A stretch of DNA of 64,000 bases from Caulobacter sp. 73W (GCF_041021955.1 NZ_CP158375.1:992001-1056000); one strand, 5' to 3'; shown: positions 26,539 through 38,077, numbered from the stretch's first letter. Numbers and translations: made by a program. The notes: generated by a model not told the origin, from the sequence alone.

Positions 26539-26736
26539 ATGGCGATCTACACCTTTGTTGTCTGCAAGCCCGATGGGACATCCACGTCGCTGGATGTCGT
26601 CGAGTTGTCCGACGATCACGTCGCCGCCCAGCGTGCCGGCGCCGTCCTGCAAAACCACGCCAGCAGCTCGCACGTCACCGTCTGGCAAGAGGACCGCGAG
26701 GTCTGCACCGCCCGGCGCGAGGCGCTAGCGAGTTAG
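26539..26736 (+). CDS. Small protein of unknown function
   Basis: 65 residues (IYTFVVCKPDGTSTSLDVVE, LSDDHVAAQRAGAVLQNHAS, SHVTVWQEDREV). A beta-helix-beta pattern with no signal peptide or membrane segment, reminiscent of small stress-associated DUF6894-type proteins, though no family assignment is claimed. GGGAG seven bases upstream supports ATG 26539, and this site lies in a hairpin arm. It sits in a same-strand run of small genes after the cold-shock gene. Confidence 0.65.
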   Translation: MAIYTFVVCKPDGTSTSLDVVELSDDHVAAQRAGAVLQNHASSSHVTVWQEDREVCTARREALAS

Positions 26737-26763
26737 TATCAGCGTTCTACGAAGTGTGTCACG

Positions 26764-26787
26764 CTCCCTGCCTAATCAAGCAGGGAG
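26764..26787 (+). promoter_or_regulatory. Hairpin masking the ribosome binding site of the gene at 26798
   Basis: CTCCCTGC, loop CTAATCAA, GCAGGGAG: a perfect 8-bp stem. Its 3' arm overlaps the Shine-Dalgarno sequence GGGAGGG (26783-26789), eight bases before ATG 26798. No T-run follows, so it is not a standard terminator. Confidence 0.55.
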
Positions 26788-26797
26788 GGCTTGAACC

Positions 26798-27247
26798 ATG
26801 ACGGAAGCAACGATGGGCGCCGAGCGCGCCAAGGCCCCGTGGCACCTTTGGGTGGTCGGGGTGCTGAGCCTTTGCTGGAACGCATTCGGCGGCTTCGACT
26901 ACATCATGACTCAGATCGGCGACGACCAGTACCTGGCCGCCCTGACGGCGGAGCAGCGGGCCTATGTCGCCGGTCTGCCCGTGGTCATGGCGGCCGCCTG
27001 GGCCGTGGGCGTGTGGGCGGCGGTGGCCGGATCGGCGCTGCTGCTGGTGCGGTCGCGCTGGGCGTTCCATGCCTTCGCCCTCAGCCTGGCCGGCATCGTC
27101 GTCAACATTCTCTACGGAAACCTGGTGCTGCACGTCAGCGAGGTCATGGGACCGTCGGCCCTGTACATGAACGCGGTCATCGCCGTGGTGGGCGCGTTCC
27201 TGACCTGGTACGCGCGATTCCTGGTGAAACGCGGCGTTCTGCGCTAG
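26798..27247 (+). CDS. Four-helix membrane protein of unknown function
   Basis: 149 residues. Four hydrophobic segments: WHLWVVGVLSLCWNAFGGF, VVMAAAWAVGVWAAVAGSA, AFHAFALSLAGIVVNILYG and MNAVIAVVGAFLTWYARFL. YIMTQIGDDQYLAALTAEQ between the first two is probably exposed. Such proteins are often labelled sugar-transporter-like without support. ATG 26798 follows GGGAGGG, which lies in a hairpin. Function unknown. Confidence 0.8.
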   Translation: MTEATMGAERAKAPWHLWVVGVLSLCWNAFGGFDYIMTQIGDDQYLAALTAEQRAYVAGLPVVMAAAWAVGVWAAVAGSALLLVRSRWAFHAFALSLAGIVVNILYGNLVLHVSEVMGPSALYMNAVIAVVGAFLTWYARFLVKRGVLR

Positions 27248-27302
27248 GCGCTCGGCGCCATTCGGTCGGCGAACGATGACATTTGTAATAAAATGTTTCT
27301 AG

Positions 27303-27319
27303 TTGCGAATTATTCGCAA
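27303..27319. promoter_or_regulatory. Fur-like box upstream of the TonB-dependent receptor
   Basis: TTGCGAAT-T-ATTCGCAA, a perfect 8-1-8 palindrome that fits the alphaproteobacterial 7-1-7 Fur pattern (TGCnAATnATTnGCA). It stands 63 bp before the receptor start in an AT-rich promoter-like stretch, fitting iron repression. Confidence 0.6.
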
Positions 27320-27382
27320 AATCATTAGCCGCGCTTAGGCTGCGTTGATAATGCGAGGCCCTCGCAAGAACCGGGGGCTTCC

Positions 27383-29533
27383 ATGTCACAATCCTTCACC
27401 GCCCGCGCCCTTTTGGGCGGCGCGGCGTCCGCCGTCCTTTTGCTCGCATCGAGCCCCGTCCTGGCCGAGGCCGCCGTCGCCGCCGACGCCTCGGCCGACC
27501 TGGACCAGCTGGTCGTCACCGCCTCGGGCTTCGAGCAGAAGGTCGTGGACGCCCCGGCCAGCATCACCGTCCTCCCCCGCATCGAGCTGGAGCAGACCCG
27601 CTACTCCAGCCTGGCCGAAGTGCTGACCAACGTCGAAGGCGTCGATGTGGGCGGCTCGGTCGGCAAGACCGGCGGCCTGAACATCAACATCCGCGGCATG
27701 GGCAGCGACTATACGCTGATCCTGATCGACGGCCGCCGCCAGAACACCGCCGGCAGCGTCACGCCGAACGGCTTCGGCGAAACCTCGACCAGCTTCATGC
27801 CGCCGATGAGCTCCATCGAGCGCATCGAGGTCGTGCGCGGTCCGGTCTCCACCCTGTACGGGTCAGACGCCATGGGCGGCGTGGTCAACATCCTGACCCG
27901 CAAGGTCGGCGAGGAGTGGACCGGCTCGGTCACCGTCGACGGCACGCTGCAAGGCGATGACGAGTTCGGCAACGTGTACGGCGGCAACGCCTATCTGTCG
28001 GGCCCGATCGTCCGCGACCTGCTGGGCCTGCAGCTGCGCGGCAGCTTCCAGAACCGCGAAGCCTCATCCCTGACCTTCGAGAACGTGGCCGGCGCCGACG
28101 CGCCGATCACCGGCTTCGGCCGCAGCGCCACCAAGGCCGAGATCCGCACCTGGGGCGGCCGCGTCAGCCTGACCCCGCACGAGGACCACGACCTGTGGCT
28201 CGACGCCGACTGGTCGGAGCAGTGGTACGACAACTCCAAGGGCCAGATGGGCACCGCCACCCTGGCCGGCGGCTATGGCGACGCGCTGGAGTTCAAGCGC
28301 GAGCAGATCGCCCTGGCGCACGACTGGCGCACGCCGATCGGCACGGTCTCCAGCAACCTGTCGCGCAACACCACCGAGACCCTGGGCCGCATCATTCCTC
28401 CGGGCGTCCCTGGCGCCGGCACGGCGCGCACGCTGGAGTCGGTGAACACCATCTTCGACAGCAAGCTGCATTCGCGCTGGGGCGATCACGCCTTCACCGT
28501 CGGCGGCCAGTACTGGGACGCCGAGATGACCGACGGCGTGGCTCCGTCCCAGTTCATGCATGAACAGTGGGCCCTGTTCGCCGAGGACGAGTGGCGCTTC
28601 GCCGAGGGCCTGGCCCTGACGGTCGGCGCGCGTCATGACGACCACAACGTGTTCGGCGGCCAGTTTAGCCCCCGCGCCTATCTGGTGTGGACGGCCAGCG
28701 AGAAGCTGACCGTGAAGGGCGGCGTGGCTCGCGGCTTCAAGACCCCGCGCCTGGAGCAGCTGGCCTCGGGCATCAACGGCTTCGGGCAACAGGGCCGCCT
28801 ACCGCTCATCGGCACCCCGACCCTGACGCCGGAAACCAGCACCAGCAGCGAACTGGGCGTCTACTACAACAACCTGAACGGCTTCGACTTCAACGTCACG
28901 GTGTTCAACAACGAGTTCGAGGACAAGATCGCCTCGGGCGTGCCGGTCGCCAACTGCGCCTACAACCTGACCCAAGCCCAGTACAATTCCGGCCAGGGCC
29001 GTCCGGCCGGCTGCGTCGACGTCGGCTTCTTCCCCGCCTCGGCGACCTTCGGCCAGGCGATCAATATCGACGAGGCGGTCACCCGCGGCGTCGAGGCGGC
29101 CGCGCGCTGGGACTTCGCTCCGGACTGGTCCCTGCGGGTGAACTACACCTACACCGACAGCGAGCAGAAAAGCGGCTCGGCCGAGGGCCAGCCCCTGACC
29201 GACACGCCCGAGCACATGGTCAACGGCAACCTGCGCTGGACGATCAACGAGAACCTGAACGCCTGGGTGCGCGGCGAATACCGCAGCTCGCGCTATCGCG
29301 GCGCCGGTCCGGCCCAGGACGCGCTCGGCAACTACAAGGAATACGCCCTGTTCCACCTGGGCGGCTCGTACCGGCTGCGTAAGAACATCACGATCAACGC
29401 CACGATCAACAACCTGCTGAACACCGACTTCGTGAAGCAGCTGCCCTACGGCGCGCCGATCGCCTATGCGCCGGAGTTCACCAACAACCAGGAGCCGCGC
29501 CGCCTGTGGGTGTCGGTGAAGTACGACTTCTAG
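27383..29533 (+). CDS. TonB-dependent outer-membrane receptor, siderophore/iron type
   Basis: 716 residues: signal peptide (ALLGGAASAVLLLASSPVLA), TonB-box-like LDQLVVTASGFE, plug domain (SLAEVLTNVEGVDVGGSVGK, LILIDGRRQNTAGS, IERIEVVRGPVSTLYGSDAM, GGVVNILTRK), then a 22-strand-type barrel ending RRLWVSVKYDF with a terminal Phe. The plug is of the FepA/CirA kind, so a catecholate siderophore is the best guess. A Fur-like palindrome upstream supports iron control. No siderophore synthesis or ABC uptake genes are adjacent. Confidence 0.92.
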   Translation: MSQSFTARALLGGAASAVLLLASSPVLAEAAVAADASADLDQLVVTASGFEQKVVDAPASITVLPRIELEQTRYSSLAEVLTNVEGVDVGGSVGKTGGLNINIRGMGSDYTLILIDGRRQNTAGSVTPNGFGETSTSFMPPMSSIERIEVVRGPVSTLYGSDAMGGVVNILTRKVGEEWTGSVTVDGTLQGDDEFGNVYGGNAYLSGPIVRDLLGLQLRGSFQNREASSLTFENVAGADAPITGFGRSATKAEIRTWGGRVSLTPHEDHDLWLDADWSEQWYDNSKGQMGTATLAGGYGDALEFKREQIALAHDWRTPIGTVSSNLSRNTTETLGRIIPPGVPGAGTARTLESVNTIFDSKLHSRWGDHAFTVGGQYWDAEMTDGVAPSQFMHEQWALFAEDEWRFAEGLALTVGARHDDHNVFGGQFSPRAYLVWTASEKLTVKGGVARGFKTPRLEQLASGINGFGQQGRLPLIGTPTLTPETSTSSELGVYYNNLNGFDFNVTVFNNEFEDKIASGVPVANCAYNLTQAQYNSGQGRPAGCVDVGFFPASATFGQAINIDEAVTRGVEAAARWDFAPDWSLRVNYTYTDSEQKSGSAEGQPLTDTPEHMVNGNLRWTINENLNAWVRGEYRSSRYRGAGPAQDALGNYKEYALFHLGGSYRLRKNITINATINNLLNTDFVKQLPYGAPIAYAPEFTNNQEPRRLWVSVKYDF

Positions 29534-29556
29534 ACGTCGGACGAGCAGGAAGCGAA

Positions 29557-29592
29557 AAGGCCGGCGGGGGCGACCCCGCCGGCCTTCTTGTT
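29557..29592. terminator. Bidirectional Rho-independent terminator
   Basis: AAGGCCGGCGGGG, loop, CCCCGCCGGCCTT: a perfect 13-bp stem between the converging receptor and clpB genes. CTTGTTGTT follows on the plus strand and TTCGCTTCC on the minus strand, so it can serve both. Confidence 0.85.
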
Positions 29593-29606
29593 GTTGCGGG
29601 CCCGGC

Positions 29607-32189
<2,583 letters not shown>

Positions 32190-32259
32190 TTACGGGTTCC
32201 CCAAAATAGGCGGACTGCGACCGGCCGCCTTGCAGGAAGCACGACCGGTACAAAGGGCA

Positions 32260-32288
32260 AGATGGGTGTGGCGAGGCGGCCACACAAG
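32260..32288 (-). promoter_or_regulatory. Candidate sigma-32 heat-shock promoter of clpB
   Basis: On the minus strand CTTG, 18 bases, then CCCATCT, close to the sigma-32 pattern CTTGAAA-N-CCCCATNT. It would place the start of transcription about 60 bases before the clpB start codon. Predicted by eye only. Confidence 0.45.
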
Positions 32289-32342
32289 GTCCCTCGAACC
32301 GGGCCCGGCGAACCTTCGCAGAAGATCGTGCGTTCGACGAAT

Positions 32343-33308
32343 ATGGAACCGAGGAAGACTGGCGGGCTGGGCTTGAAGCGGCGTCCCAAGGGGGTGCTGG
32401 AACTGGGCTGGGCCTGTTTTGAAAGCGCTGCGTCCGGGCGCACCGAGCATGTGCCGACGGCGCTTTGCTATCCCGATACCCTGGTGCGTCGCACCACCTT
32501 CGAGGCCGGCGGCGGACATGGCTGGCGCATCAGCGCCCTGACCACCCCGCGCGACCGACCGGCGCCGATCAAGTACGTGGTCGTCACCGGGGCGCCGTCC
32601 TGGGCCGAGTATTGGGCGCCGGTCCTGGCCGCCATGCCCCAGAACCGCGAGATGGTGGTCGTCGACCGCCCTGGCTTCGCCGGCAGCGAGCCCGTTGAGT
32701 ATGTGGGCGACATCCGCACTCAGGCCGAGGCGCTGTCGCCCCTGCTGGCGTCGCAGCGCGGACAGAAGGTCGTGGTCATCGGCCAGTCCTATGGCGCTGC
32801 TATCGCCACCCTGATGGCCGAAGCGGCCGACCAGAACCGGCTGGCCGGGCTGGTCCTGCTGTCCGGCTTCTTCGGCGAGCCGGGGCCGACCGCGCGCATG
32901 CTGGTCAAGCTGGGCTCCAAGGTGCTGAAACTGATCCCCCGCGACCTGCGCAACGCGGTGTTGGAGGTGATGGGTCAGGCCGGCCAGCTGGAGCGGATGC
33001 GCATCGCCCTCGCCCGCCTGCGCGCGCCGGTCCACGTGATCCACGGCGACGCCGACGACTTCGCCCCGCTGGAGACGGCGCAGCGGCTGGCGGCCAACGC
33101 CAGAACCCGCACCCCAGCCCGGTTCGTATCCGTGCCCGGCGCCGACCATTTCCTGAACGACGGGCCGCCGGCGCAACTGCTGGCCCTGGTGGAGGACTGC
33201 CTGCCGGTGGAGCGCCCGCTGTTCCTGTTCAAGATGCCCAAGCTGGCCTGGCCGATGCTCTGGCCCGCAAAAGCAAAGGCCGCCAACGGCGGAGCCGTGG
33301 CGGCCTAG
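32343..33308 (+). CDS. Alpha/beta hydrolase
   Basis: 321 residues. Core features: VVTGAPSWAEYW (oxyanion region), MVVVDRPGFAGSEP, the nucleophile elbow GQSYGAAIA, VHVIHGDADDFAPLE with the acid, and the final His in PGADHFLNDGP. The long lysine/proline-rich C-terminal tail is unusual. ATG 32343 was taken; an in-frame ATG at 32261 would overlap the clpB promoter region and is less likely. A frame open far upstream is antisense to clpB and not coding. Substrate unknown. Confidence 0.82.
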   Translation: MEPRKTGGLGLKRRPKGVLELGWACFESAASGRTEHVPTALCYPDTLVRRTTFEAGGGHGWRISALTTPRDRPAPIKYVVVTGAPSWAEYWAPVLAAMPQNREMVVVDRPGFAGSEPVEYVGDIRTQAEALSPLLASQRGQKVVVIGQSYGAAIATLMAEAADQNRLAGLVLLSGFFGEPGPTARMLVKLGSKVLKLIPRDLRNAVLEVMGQAGQLERMRIALARLRAPVHVIHGDADDFAPLETAQRLAANARTRTPARFVSVPGADHFLNDGPPAQLLALVEDCLPVERPLFLFKMPKLAWPMLWPAKAKAANGGAVAA

Positions 33309-33319
33309 AACTTCGTTCC

Positions 33320-33390
33320 GCTCATCCCCGCGAAGGCGGGGACCCATACGGACGCTCAGCTTGGATCCCCGCCTTCGCGGGGTCGAGCGG
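33320..33390. repeat. Intergenic palindromic repeat, family B copy 2
   Basis: 71-bp form of the element at 21725: GCTCATCCCCGCGAAGGCGG and its near complement CCGCCTTCGCGGGG ending GAGCGG, around a short loop. It lies between two converging genes, where it may act as a terminator. Confidence 0.85.
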
Positions 33391-33408
33391 GTTCAATCCT
33401 GAACCCGC

Positions 33409-34815
33409 TCACTTCGCCGCGTACAGCTTCGTCACCTCATAGAGGAAGTCCCGGCCTTCGTAGAGCGACTTCACGCGGATGCGCTCATTGAGGCCGTGGG
33501 CGTTGGAGCCGGCGGCGTCGCTGAACATGCCCGACAGGCCGTAGGTCTTGATGCCGGCGGCGTTGGTGAAGCGGCCGTCGGTAGCGCCCGTCGACATGGA
33601 CGGCACCAGCGGCGCGCCCGGCCACAGCTTGGCGGCGACCGTCTTGGCCGGGGCGGTGATACGGGCGTCCAGCGGCGGCGGCACGTTCACCGGGCTCGGC
33701 TTGGCGGCCAGGGTGATGTTGATGCGCGGATCACCGACCACGTCCTGCAGGGTCTTGAGCACGTCGTTGGGGTTCACGCCCGGCAGGATGCGGCAGTTCA
33801 CGTTGGCTCGGGCGCGCTGCGGCAGGGCGTTCGGCGCGTGGCCGGCGTTGAGCGTGGTGGCCACGCAGGTAGTGCGCATCATGCTGTTGCGGGCGCGGTT
33901 CTTGGCGACCGCCGCGACCTTGGCCGGATCGTTCGGATCGGCGACCACGGCGGCCAGGGCCGCGCCGCTTTCGCCCGGCTCGATCTTGGCCAGCTCGGTG
34001 AAGTTCATCCGCACCGCCTCGTTCAGGGCGACGGGGAAGTCGTAGGCGCCGATCTTCGAGATCGCCGCCGACAGGTTGTAGATGGCGTTGTCCTTGATAG
34101 GGGTCGAAGAGTGACCGCCGGGGTTCGTCGTCTCCAGCGTGTAGTCCTGATAGACCTTCTCGCCCGCCTGGATGCCCAGGAAGACCGGCTTACCATTGGC
34201 GTCGAGTAGGCCGCCGGCCCCCTCGTTCAAGGCGAACTCGGAATCGAGCGCGGCCGGATGGGTCTTCAGCAGCCACTCGACGCCGTTGAAGGTGTCGGGG
34301 GTCTCTTCACCGCAGGTCAGGGCCAGTTTCAGGCCTCGGGCGGGTTTGAAGCCCTCCTGCTTGTAGCGGATCATGTTGTCGGTGAAGGCCGCCGCCATGG
34401 CTTTGTCGTCGGACGAACCGCGCGCGTAGAAGTAGCCGTTCTCCTCCACCAGGGTGAAAGGGTCGCGTTCCCAGTCGGCGCGGTTGGCCTCGACCACGTC
34501 GATGTGAGCCAGCAGCAGGATCGGCTTCAGCTTGGGGTTCTTGCCCGCCAGGGTGACGATCAGGTTGCCGTCCTTGGGACGGTCGGCCGGGTGCAGGATC
34601 TGGATGTCGGCGTCGGTGTAGCCGGCCGCCTTCAGGCGGGTCGCCATGCGCTGCGACGCCAGGGTGCAGCTGCCCGAGGACAGGGTGGTGTTGGTCTCCA
34701 CCAGCTGCTTGTAGAGCGCCTTGAAGGCGGTCTGGTCCGGACGTTCCTGGGCCATGGCCGCACCGGCCGTGGACAGAGCTGCGGCGGCGATGGCCGCGAC
34801 TGCGATCTTGTTCAT
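33409..34815 (-). CDS. Exported M20/M28-type zinc carboxypeptidase
   Basis: 468 residues. ATG 34815 follows GGGGGAAG; a signal peptide (IAVAAIAAAALSTAGAAMA) points to the periplasm. M20 dinuclear zinc site: LLAHIDVVEANRADWERDPF, YARGSSDDKAMAAAF, LTCGEETPD and ALNEGAGG; a dimerisation domain starts after NPGGHSSTPIKDNAI; the last ligand is in SNAHGLNERIRV. Related enzymes hydrolyse peptides or acylated amino acids. The substrate is not known. Confidence 0.92.
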   Translation of the reverse strand: MNKIAVAAIAAAALSTAGAAMAQERPDQTAFKALYKQLVETNTTLSSGSCTLASQRMATRLKAAGYTDADIQILHPADRPKDGNLIVTLAGKNPKLKPILLLAHIDVVEANRADWERDPFTLVEENGYFYARGSSDDKAMAAAFTDNMIRYKQEGFKPARGLKLALTCGEETPDTFNGVEWLLKTHPAALDSEFALNEGAGGLLDANGKPVFLGIQAGEKVYQDYTLETTNPGGHSSTPIKDNAIYNLSAAISKIGAYDFPVALNEAVRMNFTELAKIEPGESGAALAAVVADPNDPAKVAAVAKNRARNSMMRTTCVATTLNAGHAPNALPQRARANVNCRILPGVNPNDVLKTLQDVVGDPRINITLAAKPSPVNVPPPLDARITAPAKTVAAKLWPGAPLVPSMSTGATDGRFTNAAGIKTYGLSGMFSDAAGSNAHGLNERIRVKSLYEGRDFLYEVTKLYAAK

Positions 34816-34866
34816 ACGCTTCCCCCGAAATGGAAGCGGGAGCCTATGGGCGGAGTCGGACCCAGG

Positions 34867-34901
34867 CAAAGAAAAACCCCGTTCGCGCGAGGCGAACGGG
34901 G
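34867..34901 (-). terminator. Rho-independent terminator of the glycine-zipper gene
   Basis: CCCCGTTCGC and GCGAACGGGG form a perfect 10-bp stem with a five-base loop, followed on the minus strand by TTTTTCTTT. It lies 28 bases past the stop of the gene at 34929 and upstream of the M20 peptidase, so the two are separate transcripts. Confidence 0.9.
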
Positions 34902-34928
34902 CCTTGTCATTCAAACCATGCTGCCGGC

Positions 34929-35315
34929 TTAGCGATAGTAGCCGTAACGGTCGTAGTCGCGTTGGGCCTGGCGGTAGCCGGCGTTGTAGTAGCCACGGTC
35001 GCGACGATCGCTGTTGCGATAGGCGTAGCCGTTATAGGCCGGGCGCGCCTGATAGCTGCGGTTGTAGCTACGGTTGCTGTAGCGACGCTTGTCCTTGGTG
35101 GTCGCCGCGCCGATGGCGGCGCCGGCGACGGCGCCGAGGGCGACCGACGAGCCCTTGCCGTCACCGATGACGCCGCCGGCCACGCCGCCGATCACGGCGC
35201 CCAGCAGGGCGTTCTCGGTCTTGCGGCTGGCCGCGAGGGCGCCCGAGGCGGGCAGGGCCACCGCACCGGCGAGCGTGGCGGCGAGAGCGATCTTGGTGAA
35301 CTTGGTCGGCTTCAT
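34929..35315 (-). CDS. Exported glycine-zipper 2TM-type protein
   Basis: 128 residues: signal peptide (LAATLAGAVALPASGALA), a glycine-zipper segment (LLGAVIGGVAGGVIGDGKG, VALGAVAGAAIGAATT), then an Arg/Tyr/Asn-rich tail (SNRSYNRSYQARPAYNG). Start ATG after AAGGAGG. Glycine zippers of this kind occur in outer-membrane or envelope proteins; function unknown. Has its own terminator. Confidence 0.85.
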   Translation of the reverse strand: MKPTKFTKIALAATLAGAVALPASGALAASRKTENALLGAVIGGVAGGVIGDGKGSSVALGAVAGAAIGAATTKDKRRYSNRSYNRSYQARPAYNGYAYRNSDRRDRGYYNAGYRQAQRDYDRYGYYR

Positions 35316-35423
35316 AGCGGTCCTCCTTCAATATGGCCCCAGCCTAGAAAAGCCGGCCTGAACCCGATCTGAACCCGCAAGTTCAGGTGTGGTTCATCTT
35401 CGAAGGGTGATCGCGCCGGAAGC

Positions 35424-36671
35424 CTAGAGCTGGTCGAGGCCGTAGGCGGCGTGCAGGGCGCGCACCGCCAGTTCGGTGTAGGCGGCGTCGATCAGCACGC
35501 TGATCTTGATCTCCGAGGTGGAGATCACCTGGATGTTCACGCCCTTGGCGGCCAGCGCCTCGAACATGCTCTTGGCGACGCCGGTGTGCGAGCGCATGCC
35601 CACGCCGATGACCGAGACCTTGGACACGTCCTCGTCGACAGCCACGTCCTCGAAGCCGATCTCCGGCTGGTGGCTGCGGACGATTTCGACCGCGCGCTGG
35701 GCGTCACGTTTGCCGACGGTGAACTCCATGTTCGCCGTCTCGGCCGTGCGGGCGCGCGACTGGACGATCATGTCCACGTTGACGTTGGCGTCCGCCAGGG
35801 CGCCGAAGATCTTCGACGACACGCCCGGATGATCGGGCAGGCCCAGCAGGGTGATCTTGGCTTCGTCGCGGCTGTAGGCGACGCCGGAAACGATGCGCTT
35901 TTCCATGATCTCTTCCTCGTCGCACACGATGGTGCCCTGGCCGGGGGCTTCGCCCGGCTCGACAAAGCTTGAAAGGACGCGGACGGGCACGCGCTGGGCC
36001 ATGGCCAGTTCGACCGAACGCGTCTGCAGAACCTTCGCCCCGAGCGAGGCCATCTCCAGCATCTCCTCATAGGAGATCTTGGCGAGCTTCCTGGCCTTGC
36101 TCTCGATGCGCGGGTCGGTGGTGTAGACGCCGTCGACGTCCGTGTAGATGTCGCAGGCCCCGCCCACGGCCGCGGCGATGGCCACGGCGCTGGTGTCCGA
36201 GCCGCCGCGGCCGAGCGTGGCGATGCGGCCCTTGCGGGTGACGCCCTGGAAGCCGGCGATGACGGCGATCTCGCCCGCCTCGAAGGCGGCCAGCAGGTTC
36301 TCGGACGGAATGTCGTCGATGCGGGCCTTGCCGTGGGCGTCGTCGGTGATGATCGGCACCTGCCAACCCATCCACGAGCGCGCGCGGTGGCCCATGTTGC
36401 GCAGGGTCATGGCCAGCAGGCCGGCGGTGACCTGTTCGCCGCTGGCGACGATCGTGTCGTATTCGTCGTCCGAGGCATCGATGCCCTGGGCGGCCGCGCC
36501 GGCGCCGTCGGTCCAGGCGACCAGCTCATTGGTCTTGCCTGACATGGCCGAGACCACGACAGCCACCTGTTTTCCGGTCGCCACCTCGGCCGCCACGAGG
36601 CGCGCGACGCGCCGGATGCGTTCGAGGTCGGCCACCGAGGTGCCGCCGAATTTCATCACCAGCCGGGACAT
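35424..36671 (-). CDS. lysC: Aspartate kinase
   Basis: First step of the lysine, threonine and methionine pathway. 415 residues: VMKFGGTSVADLERI, the kinase motif TLGRGGSDTSAVAIAAAVGG with TDVDGVYTTDPRI, and two C-terminal ACT domains (LLGLPDHPGVSSKIFGALAD; VSVIGVGMRSHTGVAKSMFE) for feedback control. Length fits the monofunctional alpha/beta-overlapping LysC type. It stands alone, 294 bases from the divergent ubiG gene. Confidence 0.96.
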   Translation of the reverse strand: MSRLVMKFGGTSVADLERIRRVARLVAAEVATGKQVAVVVSAMSGKTNELVAWTDGAGAAAQGIDASDDEYDTIVASGEQVTAGLLAMTLRNMGHRARSWMGWQVPIITDDAHGKARIDDIPSENLLAAFEAGEIAVIAGFQGVTRKGRIATLGRGGSDTSAVAIAAAVGGACDIYTDVDGVYTTDPRIESKARKLAKISYEEMLEMASLGAKVLQTRSVELAMAQRVPVRVLSSFVEPGEAPGQGTIVCDEEEIMEKRIVSGVAYSRDEAKITLLGLPDHPGVSSKIFGALADANVNVDMIVQSRARTAETANMEFTVGKRDAQRAVEIVRSHQPEIGFEDVAVDEDVSKVSVIGVGMRSHTGVAKSMFEALAAKGVNIQVISTSEIKISVLIDAAYTELAVRALHAAYGLDQL

Positions 36672-36965
36672 GGGTCCGGTCGTTCCTTGATGCGGTTATT
36701 TATTGCGCGCTCAGCGCCAAGGGCCCATTCCCGACGCAAGCCGCCGCCTTCTAGACGCCAAAATGCGGCGCCGCAATGCGCGAAGTCGTAAAAATCGCTC
36801 AGTTTCGTTTCGGCGCGCTCCGCTCCGCTCGCTCGGCGATCAGCCGCACCTTGTCGAGCAAGGCGTGGCGTGAAGCGGTCAGGCTCGTCGATCATCGGGA
36901 GGCGAGCCTCGAGCTGACGCGTATCCGGCATTAAACCTTCGTCACTTGCCGCCGGCCCCGCTAGA

Positions 36966-37721
36966 ATGACGGGGATGAGTCAGCCCTACACCTCCATCGA
37001 CCCGGACGAGGTCGAGCGCTTTTCCCGCATCGCCGCCGAGTGGTGGGATCCGCACGGCAAGTTCGCGCCGCTGCACGTGTTCAATCCCGTGCGCCTGAAC
37101 TTCATCCGCGATCAGGCCTGCGCCCATTTCGGCCGTGATCCGAAGGCGCGGCGGCCGTTCGAGGGGCTGAAGCTGCTGGACATCGGCTGCGGCGGCGGGC
37201 TGCTGTCCGAACCGATGGCCCGGCTGGGCTTCGAGGTGACGGCCGTCGACGCGTCCGAGCGCAACATCAAGACCGCCTCCACCCACGCCGCCGAGCAGGG
37301 GCTGGAGATCGAGTTTCGCGCCAGCACCGCCGAGGCCCTGCTGGCCGAGGGCGTGGGTCCGTTCGACATCGTCCTGAACATGGAGGTGATCGAGCACGTG
37401 GCCGATCCGGGCGAGTTCGCCCGCACCTGCTCGCGCCTGCTCAAGCCCGGCGGGCTTATGATCGTCGCCACCCTGAACCGCACGCTGAAGGCCCTGGCCC
37501 TGGCCAAGGTCGGGGCGGAATACGTCCTGCGCTGGGTGCCGGCGGGCACGCACGACTGGCGCAAGTTCCTCAAGCCCGAGGAAGTCCGCGGCTTTCTGGC
37601 TGGCGAGCCGGTGGAGATCGCGGGGCCCTTCGGCGTCTCCTACAGCCCGCTCACCGGGCGCTGGAGCCAGTCGAACGACACCGACATCAACTACATGATG
37701 ACGGTCAAACGGCCCGCCTGA
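36966..37721 (+). CDS. ubiG: Ubiquinone biosynthesis O-methyltransferase UbiG
   Basis: Carries out both SAM-dependent O-methylations in ubiquinone synthesis at the membrane surface. 251 residues: [20 protein letters not shown], the SAM site [34 protein letters not shown] and [13 protein letters not shown] end ([18 protein letters not shown]). Start at 36966 or the second ATG at 36975; neither has a strong ribosome binding site. Gap 36672-36965 holds no gene that I can support. Confidence 0.94.
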   Translation: MTGMSQPYTSIDPDEVERFSRIAAEWWDPHGKFAPLHVFNPVRLNFIRDQACAHFGRDPKARRPFEGLKLLDIGCGGGLLSEPMARLGFEVTAVDASERNIKTASTHAAEQGLEIEFRASTAEALLAEGVGPFDIVLNMEVIEHVADPGEFARTCSRLLKPGGLMIVATLNRTLKALALAKVGAEYVLRWVPAGTHDWRKFLKPEEVRGFLAGEPVEIAGPFGVSYSPLTGRWSQSNDTDINYMMTVKRPA

Positions 37722-37783
37722 CGGCAACCGTGAGCATGGGCGCGCGTTTCGCTGGCTGACCTTTCAGCAGCGGAGACGCAACG

Positions 37784-38077
37784 ATGCGCCTTTCGATGAT
37801 CACCCTCGCCGCCTTCGCCGCCATCGGCGTCGCGGCCGCTCCCCTCGCCCAGGCCGAGGCCGCGCCGAAGAAGCGCGTCTATGTCTGCGACTACAAGAAG
37901 TCCAAGGCCAACAACGGCACCCTGATCGGCGGCGCCAGCGGCGCCCTGCTGGGCAGCGCGGTGGCCGGCAACGGCGCCAAGACCGAAGGCGCTGTCCTGG
38001 GCGGCGTGGTCGGCGCCGTGGCGGGCCACCAGATCGCCAAGAAGAACGCCAAGCGCTGCTACTACACCTACCGCTAG
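37784..38077 (+). CDS. Small exported glycine-zipper protein
   Basis: 97 residues: signal peptide (MITLAAFAAIGVAAAPLAQA), then VYVCDYKKSKANNGTLIGGA and the glycine zipper SGALLGSAVAGNGAKTEGAV, LGGVVGAVAGHQIAKK, ending KRCYYTYR. Two cysteines flank the zipper and may pair. Envelope role inferred. It ends one base before the converging DUF1178 gene. Confidence 0.82.
   Translation: MRLSMITLAAFAAIGVAAAPLAQAEAAPKKRVYVCDYKKSKANNGTLIGGASGALLGSAVAGNGAKTEGAVLGGVVGAVAGHQIAKKNAKRCYYTYR

Noticed and set aside
36656..36931. Minus-strand frame in the lysC-ubiG gap
   Set aside because: No ribosome binding site, no domain, and composition typical of chance frames; treated as non-coding.
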